NCBI GenBank assembly: GCA_004558525.1
Contig: SFCQ01000003.1
Coordinates: 148,117-212,116 of the forward strand
Direction of reading: 5' to 3'
DNA: 64,000 nucleotides
Source of the DNA: Clostridiales bacterium
GTDB taxonomy: Bacteria > Bacillota > Clostridia > Christensenellales > CAG-138
Part shown: positions 18,601 to 26,353 of the stretch, piece after piece
Layout of the letters: each line of letters opens with the position of its first letter
Numbering within the stretch: the first letter of the stretch is position 1
Translations under genes and position numbers: made by a program
The notes under the pieces: model-generated
Seen by the model: the letters and a program-made list of their open reading frames with translations, nothing else
Databases searched by the model: none
What the model was told of the DNA's origin: nothing

Positions 18601-20487
18601 GCCATAGCCGGAACGCACAACGCCCAAAGCGTCCTGCTCGGGCTGATTAAGCACATGCTCCATTGCGCCGACAAGCCTTTTTAGCTCGCCTATGGGCAAT
18701 ATCGTATCGGCGTCAAGCGTAAGGCAGTATTTTATGTTGCCCGGCAAAGCAGAGCTTATAAGGCAAAACGGCTCATCGTCGGCATCAACTATAAGTCCGG
18801 TAAGCGCAAGTATCGCGCCGCGCTTGCGCTCATGCCCCATATACATGCCGTCGTACTTTGAAAACTCCCTTTTTCTGTGCAGAAAATAGAATATATTCCT
18901 GCCATCGCCGTTTGGTTTATATTTTTTGTTTAGCGCCTCCGTCTTAGCCCTTGCTATTTTAATCAGCTCGTCCTCCCCCTGAAGCGATTCGAACTCGCTG
19001 TCCACAAAATCGCCTATCACGGCGAAATAGCAGTTTTTGTATGAGTTTGCAAGGTAGTGTGTTTCAAGCTGCTCAACAGCCTGCTCTATGTCCCTTTCGC
19101 CTGTTATAAGCACGGGCACGCTTACAAGCACGCCGACATCGTCCGGTATGCCGTTTTCAAGCGCAAGCCTTGGTATGCGTTTTGGCCCATGCAGCATGGC
19201 GGCCATTCTTACCGTCAGCTCCCTCGCTATGCACCAGGCGGGTATGATGCTTACGAGCGCCGCTATCCAGCCGGAAGCCGAGCATAGCAGCACGAGTATC
19301 AGCATTATCAGCCCCTGTGTGCAAAGCGCTATGGCGAGCCTTGCGTCCTCGTCGGCATATACGAAGGTTTTATCGGGCCTCAGCGCGCTCAATAGCTGTC
19401 TTTGACCCTCCCACTCGGTAAGATAATAGCCTATATGCGCCGCCTTGCCGCTTGCCTTTGCGCTAAGCTCAAGCGCCATGCGCGCAGCCACGGCCTCTCC
19501 CGCGCCGCATCGCGAGGCTGTTTTTTCAAGCTGCTCCCTATAGTAATCCCTGCTTGCGGCGTCCATAAGGGGATATACGCTATCCTCCCTCAATATCTGC
19601 TCCACCCTGCTGTGCTTTTCAAAAAAGCTTTGCGCGTCTATGCTGTCTATATATCTTAAGGAGGCCGTTGCCTCAAGCGTCCTTTTTGCGCTTCGTTCGG
19701 CAAGGCTCCTGTCCCTTGCAAGCAGCTCCTCGGCAGCGTTGCCGCCAAACGATATGCTCTGTGATATGCTTTGTATAAGCTCGTAGCTGTCCCTTTCAAG
19801 CAGCAGCGTCATAAGCCTTTCCGCCATCGCCGGTCTTGAGCTTATATCAAGCTTTTCTATCAGCGCCTTTATCCTTTGGCTGCCCCTTGGCATACAGCAC
19901 AGCCTGTTCGCCGCGTCCTCCGCCATTGCGTATTGCTCTGCGCGTTCGCACATATCCTCGCCCTCAAGCCGTATGAGCCGTATCAGCGCAAGCTTAAGCA
20001 TGCTCAAAAGCAGCGAAAGCTCACGCATGGTAAGCGGCCGCACCGCCTGATATGCGTTAAGATAAGCCTCCAGCGCGGCCGTATCCACCCTGCCGGAGCG
20101 CCTGCCCGCTATGTCTATGGCTATGGAGTATATGCGCGGCAAATTGACCCTTTCGCCTTCAGCCTCCACCGGCACCATGGGCATACGTCTTTTAGCGTCA
20201 AAAGAAGCCTCCAGCGCGGCCGCCGTTTTTTCTATTACATAAAATGCGTCCATAAGGCTTTTTGCGCCTATGGGCAGCTCAACGCCCATTTCCGCAAGCT
20301 GATCGAGCCTTGCGTTGAGCGCTATAAGCGCCCTCCTGTCGCCGGATATATCAAACACGCCGCTTCTTTTAAGCGCTCTTTTGTCCATGCGCACGCTGCG
20401 CGCAGCCGTTTCGCGTGCCAGCGCTTCAAGCTTTTCCTTTGAAAGCGATATATCTCTAAGTCCTCTGTAAGCGTCCGTTTTTTGCAT
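12658..20487 (-). CDS. Cyclic beta-1,2-glucan synthase-like protein (GT84 + GH94)
   Basis: A giant 2609-residue membrane enzyme of the NdvB/Cgs type, which makes beta-1,2-glucan from UDP-glucose, sets chain length by phosphorolysis and closes the ring. Membrane segments lie near residues 395-430, 785-830 and 930-980. The GT84 glycosyltransferase between them shows LDADTILP (near 592) and QHRWIRGDWQ (near 739). A glycoamylase-like domain follows (YPWGISESGFYAFD near 1220; YMAHHQGMALC near 1330). The C-terminal GH94 phosphorylase part carries QCGGATGFRDQLQ (near 2170) and GGGDWNDGM (near 2307), including the expected acid Asp. It is slightly shorter than proteobacterial Cgs (about 2800). AGGGAGG precedes the ATG. 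Product and cellular role in a Gram-positive are inferred. Confidence 0.9.
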   Translation of the reverse strand: MQKTDAYRGLRDISLSKEKLEALARETAARSVRMDKRALKRSGVFDISGDRRALIALNARLDQLAEMGVELPIGAKSLMDAFYVIEKTAAALEASFDAKRRMPMVPVEAEGERVNLPRIYSIAIDIAGRRSGRVDTAALEAYLNAYQAVRPLTMRELSLLLSMLKLALIRLIRLEGEDMCERAEQYAMAEDAANRLCCMPRGSQRIKALIEKLDISSRPAMAERLMTLLLERDSYELIQSISQSISFGGNAAEELLARDRSLAERSAKRTLEATASLRYIDSIDAQSFFEKHSRVEQILREDSVYPLMDAASRDYYREQLEKTASRCGAGEAVAARMALELSAKASGKAAHIGYYLTEWEGQRQLLSALRPDKTFVYADEDARLAIALCTQGLIMLILVLLCSASGWIAALVSIIPAWCIARELTVRMAAMLHGPKRIPRLALENGIPDDVGVLVSVPVLITGERDIEQAVEQLETHYLANSYKNCYFAVIGDFVDSEFESLQGEDELIKIARAKTEALNKKYKPNGDGRNIFYFLHRKREFSKYDGMYMGHERKRGAILALTGLIVDADDEPFCLISSALPGNIKYCLTLDADTILPIGELKRLVGAMEHVLNQPEQDALGVVRSGYGVIVPRMRQSLTGAAKSRFAALVSPGNGVDIYSMLSGEYYQDVYGTGLFGGKGIFDVRCFRSALLNKISDNSVLSHDLLEGCFLRAGFAGDIVLYDEEPSAFLSWWKRQHRWIRGDWQLLPFIMPKLTDAAGTPYKNPLSALSRTKLASNMLSSLVPVSALICFMLMPYTNGGLYAALALLALCRGAVWELIGLIKRFVTARLDELDVRGAMEESRPALLNGVMQLAVLPYSALRTIDATIRTIYRLTVSHKNMLQWQTAAQTKVKAGELKQYFIALWPCGLFAGIMILAGIFLGAMPACFILSALFISASVLIAYLDAPLNRETLNGRNNEYIKEAARRTWRFFETFCTEDTGFLPPDNYQKEPLGRAIPNTSPTNIGMAMLSSIAAQRLGFIDEKRLVEIIGKMCATMEKLEKWHGHLYNWYSIKTMTPLEPRYVSTVDSGNLAACLICAAEAVEACGDDELGKRLEKLYMEMDFTLLADDERKLFSIGYDCSSNSLSKGRYDLLASEARLTSFVAAALGQVSPEYYYSLSRLLTDVYTRRVLLSWGGTMFEYLMPVIFTGALYGSALGESAYNAVTVQRLSAKKGYPWGISESGFYAFDRNMLYQYRAFGERQLALCQESEEERVIAPYASMLALMIEPDAACANLKRLEALGAYGKFGFYEAVDFTRERMREGSSYEIVKSYMAHHQGMALCAAANALCENALSDIFLNAPRIRAAKMLLEEKRADRAAAIKRVKPKKENAHPESITPRPPRVSRADLEVYEAQHLTNGSYTVFACDNGISSSSRGGFDITRFHADEARFSSGVFFAIKSDEGCFSATLAPVNGEVEEYRCVLEPYRAVYERREGSIKTRLEVYVDSAHDAEVRLLSVTNAADSEKRIDIGAFLELALAKRAEYEAHPAFVRITVDANRAGRGVIFERRSVRGDTVWAYAALIDIFDIDGAKTEAVYTTDALISPGRGKNILEAMLTPAVGLCDISCPIEPELCARMSRQIEAKSTAKFAFILGAENSREEAEAAMGELIKTVNDVPDRAWAMAKREQSINRLDTGKLELFERIAARIELNIASKKTDAATGDIKGGIDILFRYGINPDMPLVLMKVSSQSETRMVKTLLELKAYLKRRNVSFELAFIGMYASEYHNDLRSRLEGLVRALGAGDAHIIHGFGLDEADEARLEALALIVIDPKRSLDKQFMPKHVRPLKLPPYGKKGERAALAPKGEPKELDNGIGGFEAGGSYVMKIEPGQTTPLPWVNIMANDSFGTIISESGGGYTWHGNSRQHKLTPWYNDPVRDPKGEFVMLMDKDDMSVWTVTPGRLSGNAPVTVRHGFGFSDYQSEAEGLSVKQRVFVDESESVKYILLDINNPMLATRRIRLFFGCDMVLGEKAHREACLTRLIKNAMTVTSLRNSSAQAAFISAIGMGAEYGDARYELLSGAWLTEEPLNLIGYAQGFMALRGDIELEAGESKRIALLLGEADADTIERLCSESIEAVESRLEKATSSWRGRLGKIKIATPDRALDMLMNGRLVYQTLVSRVMGKTGYYQCGGATGFRDQLQDMLALVYYEPDRVRKHIIECAKRQFIAGDVLHWWHEPCCGVRTRISDDRLFLPYVACEYAKITGDGSIWDERCEYLEDVPIDAGARDIYCDMNKSSVSESIYMHCVRAIEASLSTGAHSLPLMGGGDWNDGMDNIGRNGGESVWLAFFTADVLGRFISIAEDRGDTERARRYKAEKEKLMLAAETAGWDGEWYKRAYLSDGSPIGGRENAYCRIDLLCQAWACIAGAENAQKAFDSAMGALVDFRHGTAALLTPAFSRPDEAIGYITAYVPGVRENGGQYTHAAAWLIKAACALNRPKEAKSLVSLINPIERTSSYEGMLSYMAEPYVAAGDVYTVARCKGRAGWTWYTGAAAWLYKTVLEDVLGFKKTGDKLYIQPCCEFEEYNIKYTFGETIYDITVKKGALSGAENGIQLADDKIKHSFVLYRQ

Positions 20488-20559
20488 AACAAAAGCCCTC
20501 CCTGCAAAGGCATATTGCCTATTATCTGCAAAAAGGGCATATTTTATATCCGTATCGGC

Positions 20560-21558
20560 TTATTCTTTATCTTCTGCCGCGCCGTCATCCTGTGCCGCGC
20601 TTTTTTGGGCTATGTATTCATCGCAGAATTTGTACCATTTGTCAACATATTCCGCCTGCTCCACCTCTATCATGTCGCTTATCTTATATATGCCGCGCGC
20701 CTGCGCCTCACGGGCGAAGTCCCTTGTAAGCTCGTTTTCATCGCTGAGCACGGCCTTTACTTTTGTAAAGCCCTGCTTGTATGCATAATACAGCCGCGTA
20801 TGCCCGTCAAGCGAAATGTATTTGCCGCTTTCCTCAGCCTGCAGCACGGGAATTATTATATCGTCCCCGCTGTTTATGAATGTAGCCACAGCGGCTATCT
20901 TTTCCGTGCTTACATAGAACTGCGACGGCTGAACAGCGTCTATATCCACGTCGAAGAGAACGGCATCCGGAAACTCCTTTATAAGCTCGCCGTTTTCATT
21001 ATAGAACTTGGTTATATGCTCGGCATAAAACCTGAATTCGTCTATTATTGCGTCTATATCGCCTTCGCCATGCCAATACACCGCCGCGCTGTCCGCACCG
21101 TTTATCCGAAACTGGCACGTATACTTGCCGTCTATAAGGAAGGCTCCGTGCTGCTCAAGCACATCCTTATCAAACCTTTCATCGTCATAGCCATCTATCC
21201 TAAGTATGTCCATGCCTTCTTCGGCTGCACGGTTTTCTTCGGTATGTTCGTCCGCCTGTTCCGCACAGGCGGCATCCGTTTCTTCTGCGGCTCCGGCTTC
21301 CTCGGCCGCATCGGATCCAGCGCTTTCGGCTTTGGCTGCTTCGTTATCAGCCTCGGCATCGGCAGCTTCTTTTGCCTGCCGCCTGAAGCGGTCAAGCTCG
21401 TCAAGCAGCATCTTGTTTCTCAGCCTTGCCACGTCAAGCTCGTGCCGCATCGTGTCAAACTCCCTTATCACATCGTCAAGGAAGCTGTCCACCTCCGCCG
21501 CATCGTAGCCCAAAAATGCTCGTGTGAAGGATTTATTTATTATGGTATTCCTGTTCAT
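20560..21558 (-). CDS. DivIVA-like N-terminus fused to a ParB/sulfiredoxin-like domain
   Basis: A 332-residue two-part protein. Residues 1-75 match the DivIVA/GpsB membrane-curvature domain (SFTRAFLGYDAAEVDSFLDD, then a coiled coil). Residues 80-130 are an acidic Ala/Glu linker. The remainder, about residues 135-315, contains GKYISLDGHTRLYYAYKQGF, the nucleotide-binding box style of ParB/sulfiredoxin-like domains. DivIVA normally marks poles and septa; the ParB-like half could bind or hydrolyse a nucleotide or act on DNA. It sits right after sepF, where divIVA usually lies in Firmicutes. ATG 21558 is chosen from AAGGGA 9 bases upstream. DivIVA part likely, second domain probable, combined role unknown. 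Confidence 0.72.
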   Translation of the reverse strand: MNRNTIINKSFTRAFLGYDAAEVDSFLDDVIREFDTMRHELDVARLRNKMLLDELDRFRRQAKEAADAEADNEAAKAESAGSDAAEEAGAAEETDAACAEQADEHTEENRAAEEGMDILRIDGYDDERFDKDVLEQHGAFLIDGKYTCQFRINGADSAAVYWHGEGDIDAIIDEFRFYAEHITKFYNENGELIKEFPDAVLFDVDIDAVQPSQFYVSTEKIAAVATFINSGDDIIIPVLQAEESGKYISLDGHTRLYYAYKQGFTKVKAVLSDENELTRDFAREAQARGIYKISDMIEVEQAEYVDKWYKFCDEYIAQKSAAQDDGAAEDKE

Positions 21559-21611
21559 CAAAGCAATTCCCTTAAAGTCAGATTATGCTCGTTCAGTCCA
21601 AATGAAATAAC

Positions 21612-21636
21612 GGCCGCCGCAGCCGGTGCGGCGGCC
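21612..21636 (-). terminator. Hairpin after sepF
   Basis: Perfect 9-bp arms GGCCGCCGC and GCGGCGGCC lie 11 bases beyond the sepF stop. The minus-strand sequence after it is GTTATTTC, a weak T-tract, so termination may be partial. Confidence 0.6.
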
Positions 21637-21646
21637 CTGACATGGA

Positions 21647-22096
21647 TCAGATGATCCCGTCCTCGTCGTTATCTCCGTTGCCTATAACGTCGTAGTTGGT
21701 GGGGGCTACAACGAATATGCCGCGTGAGATCTTGTAAATGGTGCCGTTAAGGGCATATATGGCGCCTGCAATGAAGTCAAGTATGCGCTGAGCGCACTCA
21801 AGATCCAGCTCCTCCATGTTGACTATAACGGGTTTGCGGCTCTTGAGATTATCGATGATGTTCTGCGTATCCTCGTAGCTTACGGGGTGATAAACTATCA
21901 TCTTAAGCTGCGCCGCATTGGGAAGATTGACAACGTTGGAATCGTTCTGCACGTTCCTTCTTGCTCGGTTGCCAAAGTTTACAACGCTATTGTCCCTTGA
22001 ATCCTCCTCGTAGGTCTCGTCCTCGTACACATCGTCCTCGGCGCCGTTGTCCTCAATACCGATGTACTCGAGAAATTTGCCCAATACTCCTGCCAT
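21647..22096 (-). CDS. sepF: Cell division protein SepF
   Basis: A 149-residue SepF, which binds the membrane through its N-terminal helix and bundles FtsZ filaments at the septum. The N-terminus MAGVLGKFLEYIGIED is the expected amphipathic helix, a charged linker follows, and the conserved core runs from about residue 60 (LKMIVYHPVSYEDTQNI) through KPVIVNMEELD to the C-terminus (GTIYKISRGIFVVAP). The upstream yggS and the downstream DivIVA-like gene match the standard Firmicute division cluster, although ylmG and ylmH are missing here. GGAGG precedes the ATG. Confidence 0.95.
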   Translation of the reverse strand: MAGVLGKFLEYIGIEDNGAEDDVYEDETYEEDSRDNSVVNFGNRARRNVQNDSNVVNLPNAAQLKMIVYHPVSYEDTQNIIDNLKSRKPVIVNMEELDLECAQRILDFIAGAIYALNGTIYKISRGIFVVAPTNYDVIGNGDNDEDGII

Positions 22097-22200
22097 TTTC
22101 TTATTCCTCCAATAAAAGTATTTCTTTTGGCGCTTGGAGAAATAGTTCCTTCTGTTGCTTTGTATCCGGGGTTTTATATGCGTTTGCGGCTGGTATATGT

Positions 22201-22905
22201 TTACGCCTCCGCGCCGGGCCTCCTGCGCTCCCCGAATATCGCGCTGCCTACGCGCACCATTGTTGCGCCTTCGGCAATGGCTGCCCTATAGTCCCCGCTC
22301 ATGCCCATCGAAAGCTCATCCATAGCCACGTTTGGAAGGCCCAAGCCGGCCATGCGGTCGAAGAGCATCTTCATCTTTGCAAAGTAGCGGCGCGCATCAG
22401 CCTCGTCCACCGCAGGAGGTATGCACATCAGCCCTTTTACAAAAACGCCGTTTAAGCGGGAAATATTCGTTAAAAACTCCTCCAGCCCTTCTGCATAGGC
22501 GCCGCCCTTTTGCGGCTCGCCGCCTATGTTAACCTCTATAAGCACCTGCTGGACGATGCCCTTCTTCTGCGCCAGGCGCGAAATCTCGTTTGCAAGCTCG
22601 AGCCTGTCAACAGATTGTATGGTCTTTACGTTGCCTATAACATATTTTACCTTATTAGTCTGCAATTGTCCAATAAAATGAACATTTGAGCCTGCCTGTT
22701 CAAACATAGTGAGCTTTGCGGTAAGCTCCTGCGCACGGCTTTCGCCAAAGTTTTTGGCTCCGCAGGCTATGGCCTCCTTTATGCGCCCCTCGTCAACAAA
22801 CTTGCTTACGGCGATAAGCGTTATATCCTCTTTTTTCCGTCCGGAGGCCTCGGCAGCCGCCTGCACGTTGGCCATTATCTCTTCGTAGTTTTCGCGCACG
22901 CTCAT
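22201..22905 (-). CDS. yggS: YggS-family PLP-binding protein
   Basis: A 234-residue alanine-racemase-fold protein that holds pyridoxal phosphate and helps PLP homeostasis without known enzyme activity. The PLP lysine lies in LIAVSKFVDE (near residue 34), and the family segment HFIGQLQTNKVKY is near residue 77. Its ATG overlaps the stop of the HlyD-like gene by four bases (ATGA), so the two are translationally coupled. It corresponds to ylmE of the sepF cluster. Confidence 0.94.
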   Translation of the reverse strand: MSVRENYEEIMANVQAAAEASGRKKEDITLIAVSKFVDEGRIKEAIACGAKNFGESRAQELTAKLTMFEQAGSNVHFIGQLQTNKVKYVIGNVKTIQSVDRLELANEISRLAQKKGIVQQVLIEVNIGGEPQKGGAYAEGLEEFLTNISRLNGVFVKGLMCIPPAVDEADARRYFAKMKMLFDRMAGLGLPNVAMDELSMGMSGDYRAAIAEGATMVRVGSAIFGERRRPGAEA

Positions 22906-24083
22906 GGTTTTTTATACCTCATGCCTTCGCTCAATGTTCCTTCGCCGTCCCTTGCGCGGACTATGGAGTGTTCCCCGTCTGACGCTACAACATCAACCCG
23001 AACGTCATATGCGCCGTCTCTGCCCTCTATGGTAATTATGCTTGAGCCGTCTTTGTAGCCAACGGCGTCGCTTGGCAGCATTATTCCGCTGACAGCGCTT
23101 TTTGCCTTAAGCGTTATCACCCTGTTGTTCAAAAGAGGGCCCATGTTCTCGTTTATCTCAAGCATGTTCATCACGCCCGCATCTGAATGGATAAGCTCCA
23201 TCGCCCTTGCGGAAAACGACTGTTCTTCATAGCCGTCAAACGTTACGGTATAGTTTTCACCCTCCGACAATGCCGCGGCGTCGCTTTTATCCGTAACGAA
23301 TGCCGCATACCATTTGTTCGGGTTTATCAATCTATATAAAAGATTGTTTGAAGCCCCGCCCAGCGAGTCCACCGTTCCGGATATCGTGGCGTTTATAAGC
23401 GCCGCGTTCACGGTATCGAGCTTGTCCTTGTTAAGCACCTGCTCAAACCCGTCGAAATAAAAGCTGACCATACCGTCCCTTGCGGCGGATATATCTGTCT
23501 TATATGATGAAAGCTGGGTCTGCTTATCCTGCTTTGAATTATAAAGCCTTGTAAGCTCCTCGGTCGGCTGTACCGTTGACTTAAGGAAGGCCTCCCTCTG
23601 CTCCATAAGGCCCTTAAGCTCGCGCTGAAGCTCAAGCGCATCGCCCTCGCCGCCGCTTACGCATGCGCGTATTGCCGCGCGCTTTTGCTCTATCTGCAAT
23701 TCTATGCTCGAAAGCTCCGCATTGTCCACGCCGCTCAGCTGCGATTTCTGCGCGTTATATATCTCCGCTTCAACGCTAAGGAGCGATTGCGCCATATCGT
23801 CCGTATAGCCCCACTTATACACCTCCGCCACGGGCATGCCCTCGTATACCGTTTCACCCTCTTTAACGGCAAAGCTCACCCTGTCGTACTTATCCACGCT
23901 TACGCTCATCTCATCGCGTATAAGCACGGCCTTCTTTTCTATCTCCACCTCCATAGCTCCGCTTTTGAGCGTTCCTCCGGCGCCGTCCTGCATAACTATT
24001 GCAAGCACGGCGACCGCAACGCCCACTATAAAGGTGAGCAAAAGATAGAATTTAGGTTTTATCCTTACCCTGCGCCTGCTCAT
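22902..24083 (-). CDS. HlyD-family-like membrane protein
   Basis: A 393-residue protein with one N-terminal membrane helix (residues 12-30), a lipoyl/barrel-sandwich segment (DRVSFAVKEGETVYEGMPVA near 65), a long helical hairpin (about 100-215) and a second barrel-like half. This is the layout of HlyD/RND periplasmic adaptors; in Gram-positives such proteins may support export or spore and division functions. ATG 24083 is chosen because GGAG lies 9 bases upstream; the longer reading frame would intrude into the M16 gene without a ribosome site. The stop overlaps yggS, so it belongs to the sepF operon. Confidence 0.8.
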   Translation of the reverse strand: MSRRRVRIKPKFYLLLTFIVGVAVAVLAIVMQDGAGGTLKSGAMEVEIEKKAVLIRDEMSVSVDKYDRVSFAVKEGETVYEGMPVAEVYKWGYTDDMAQSLLSVEAEIYNAQKSQLSGVDNAELSSIELQIEQKRAAIRACVSGGEGDALELQRELKGLMEQREAFLKSTVQPTEELTRLYNSKQDKQTQLSSYKTDISAARDGMVSFYFDGFEQVLNKDKLDTVNAALINATISGTVDSLGGASNNLLYRLINPNKWYAAFVTDKSDAAALSEGENYTVTFDGYEEQSFSARAMELIHSDAGVMNMLEINENMGPLLNNRVITLKAKSAVSGIMLPSDAVGYKDGSSIITIEGRDGAYDVRVDVVASDGEHSIVRARDGEGTLSEGMRYKKP

Positions 24084-24136
24084 CCGTATATCTCCGTATC
24101 TATATAAAAACTTGTATAAGCCATTTTCCTTCCCCC

Positions 24137-25402
24137 TCAGCCCTTTATAAGCCGCTCTATTTTTGCCGTATCCATCTTTGCCGTTTTGCCGGCGACAAAG
24201 GCGCATATCGCGTTTTCGTCAAGCACGGTATCAAGTATAGCCTCAACATCCTGCATGGTGACGGCTTCAAGCTTCGGCAAAAGCCTCGCCTCCTCCTCCG
24301 CCCTGCCGAGCAAAAGCTCCGCCTTGCCTATTGCCGAGCTTCTTGCGGATGTGCTTTCCTGAGAGAGTATGTAGCCCACGCGCATCTGCTCCTTCGCCCT
24401 GTCAAACTCCGCCTTCGTCAGCCCGTTCGCCCTGATGCTCCCAAGCTCCTCAAGCATAAGCTCCGCAACTGTCGCCGCGTTTGAAAGGCTCGTGCCGGCA
24501 TACGCCGTAAGGTATCCGGTCTCAGCATATGAAGTGGGATATGTATATATTGAATACGCAAGCCCTCTTTGCTCCCTTATTCTTTGGAACAGCCTTGAGC
24601 TCATGCAGCCGCCAAGCGCGTTGTTCAGCACCAGCAGCGCGAACCGCCTTGCGTCGTTTGCGCCGAAGCCCGGCATGCCAATGCATATATGCCCCTGCTC
24701 CGCATCCCTGTCCGCAAAGCCCACCCTTCTGCCGGGGCCAAGCCTTGATGCTATCCTTTCTTCCCCCGCGCCTGAATTGAGCGCCGCAAACGAGCCGGAG
24801 AGCATGTCCGTAAGCTTTGCTTTATCAAAGCTGCCCGCGCAGGATATAACAATGTCCCCTCCGCGGTAGCGTTTATCCATATACCTTATAAGCGAAGCCC
24901 TGCTGAACGCGTTCACCGTTTTTTCCGTGCCAAGCACGGGCCTTGCTATCGGGCAGTTTTCAAACAAAAGCGAGCATATGCCCTCGTGCGCCACATCTTC
25001 GGGAGAGTCGTCGTTCATAAGTATCTCTTCCGTGACAACGCCCTTTTCCCTTTCGATATCGCCCTCATCCAAATTTGAGTTTAGCAAAAGGTCGCTCATT
25101 ATATCTATGGCCCTGTCTATATGCTCGTCCAGCACCTTTGCATAAAAGCATGTACATTCCTTTGATGTAAATGCGTTCAGGTTGCCGCCCATGTCGTCCA
25201 TCTCGGCCGCTATCTGCGAGGCAGTCCGCCGCCTTGTACCCTTGAAGAGTATATGCTCTATAAAATGCGATGCGCCGTATTCACCCTCCGCCTCATAAAC
25301 CGAGCCTGATTTTACCCACACGCCTATAGACGCGCTGCGGCAATCAGGCATAGCCTCGCACACTATTCTTGTGCCGTTTTTAAGCTCGCTCTTTTCTATC
25401 AA
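24137..25402 (-). CDS. M16-family zinc peptidase (YmxG/MlpA type)
   Basis: A 421-residue peptidase of the pitrilysin/processing-peptidase family. The inverted zinc site is HFIEH (near residue 46), with the further Glu in the SPEDVAHEGI region near residue 123; the second inactive half follows. Single-chain cytoplasmic members of this size occur in Firmicutes next to ylxY-like deacetylase genes, exactly as here. The likely start is the TTG at 25402, since the family motif KSELKNGTRIV begins at residue 4; the ribosome site is weak and the gene starts only 3 bases after the upstream stop codon, implying coupling. Confidence 0.9.
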   Translation of the reverse strand: MIEKSELKNGTRIVCEAMPDCRSASIGVWVKSGSVYEAEGEYGASHFIEHILFKGTRRRTASQIAAEMDDMGGNLNAFTSKECTCFYAKVLDEHIDRAIDIMSDLLLNSNLDEGDIEREKGVVTEEILMNDDSPEDVAHEGICSLLFENCPIARPVLGTEKTVNAFSRASLIRYMDKRYRGGDIVISCAGSFDKAKLTDMLSGSFAALNSGAGEERIASRLGPGRRVGFADRDAEQGHICIGMPGFGANDARRFALLVLNNALGGCMSSRLFQRIREQRGLAYSIYTYPTSYAETGYLTAYAGTSLSNAATVAELMLEELGSIRANGLTKAEFDRAKEQMRVGYILSQESTSARSSAIGKAELLLGRAEEEARLLPKLEAVTMQDVEAILDTVLDENAICAFVAGKTAKMDTAKIERLIKG

Positions 25403-25405
25403 TTC

Positions 25406-26104
25406 CTATACCATGCCGTTAAGCACCTCAGAGACGCTCACGGCCCTTATACCTTTCGCACTTAATCCGTCTATCAGCCCTTCAAGCGCATCTGCGCAGG
25501 CTCTTGTGGGCTGTAGTAGTATTATACTTCCTATTATTGGCTCATTCAATCCCCGCTTGATTATATCATCCTTATTTCCTGCCGAACAGCGCAGATCTAC
25601 CGTGCACAGCACCTGCCTTAGTCCCAGCGCGCGCGACGCCCGCGCGGACATAGCCACGCTCCTTGTGCCGGAATAATACAGCGTCGCGTCCACGCCCGAT
25701 ATATTCTTTATGGACTCCAGGCTTCTCTTAACGTCCTCCCTCACCTCGCTGAGCTTGCCGTCAAAGGAGGGATCGTCCCCCATTGTACCTATCTCATGCC
25801 CTTCGTCTGCCATGCGCAGAAGCGCAGCTTCGTTATCCCTGGCCCATTTGCCGCTTACCATAAATGTCGCCTTCACATTTTTGCTTTTCAGCGTATCAAG
25901 TATGTCGTCTATCGCGGCGGCGTTCCACGATACCGCAAACTCAAGCGCGATAGCGTCCTCCGCCTTTCCCCTGTAGGCAGGGCCTGCATACAAGCCCGCC
26001 ATCACGGCAGCGGCGTCCTGCTCGCTTGTCAGCATATACAATGCGGCTATTATAAAAGCTAAAAACAGATTTACGGCCCATGTGTTCCTTCTTGGCTTTT
26101 TCAT
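25406..26104 (-). CDS. YlxY-like divergent polysaccharide deacetylase protein
   Basis: A 232-residue protein with an N-terminal membrane helix (residues 8-24) and a NodB-type barrel. Segments KNVKATFMVSGKWA and DEGHEIGTMG match the fold, but the usual catalytic Asp pair of motif 1 is replaced (EFAVSWNAAAID) and only one of the two metal histidines is evident. It may therefore be a non-catalytic binding or sporulation-related member, as suspected for B. subtilis YlxY. It heads the leftward run into the M16 gene; AGGAG precedes the ATG. Confidence 0.82.
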   Translation of the reverse strand: MKKPRRNTWAVNLFLAFIIAALYMLTSEQDAAAVMAGLYAGPAYRGKAEDAIALEFAVSWNAAAIDDILDTLKSKNVKATFMVSGKWARDNEAALLRMADEGHEIGTMGDDPSFDGKLSEVREDVKRSLESIKNISGVDATLYYSGTRSVAMSARASRALGLRQVLCTVDLRCSAGNKDDIIKRGLNEPIIGSIILLQPTRACADALEGLIDGLSAKGIRAVSVSEVLNGMV

Positions 26105-26320
26105 GCGCTCCTATTCCCCCATTCGCAGGACATTCCCTTATGAATGATATGATATATACACGCGCTATATTACCATATCCGTCAATGCCATAAGCCGGCA
26201 AGGAGAGGCGGGGTTTCAAGGAGCATGCAGAACGCCATAGCCGCGTCAAGCTCGCTTGAAATAGCGGCAGATAAGCATAAAAACGCCGCGGGCGAATGGC
26301 GGGTGCTCGTAAAACAGTTT
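26105..26320. other. Intergenic gap with no convincing gene
   Basis: Between the ylxY-like gene and the accessory patch. A 36-codon frame at 26224-26334 (MQNAIAASSS...) has AAGGAG only one base before its ATG and no recognisable homology, and its stop falls in the hairpin beyond, so I do not call it a gene. The leftward promoter of the ylxY operon should lie here but no clean hexamer pair is visible. Confidence 0.5.
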
Positions 26321-26350
26321 CAGTTCCGGCAGTAATGTCTGCCGGGACTG
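26321..26350 (+). terminator. Hairpin before the acetyltransferase cassette
   Basis: CAGTTCCGGCAG (26321-26332) and CTGCCGGGACTG (26339-26350) form a strong stem with a TAATGT loop, followed by TTCTTGC. No clear gene is upstream on the plus strand, so what it terminates is unknown. Confidence 0.55.
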
Positions 26351-26353
26351 TTC

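Noticed and set aside
26224..26334. Small gene of 36 codons
   Set aside because: Ribosome site one base from the ATG, no homology, and the stop falls inside a terminator-like hairpin.
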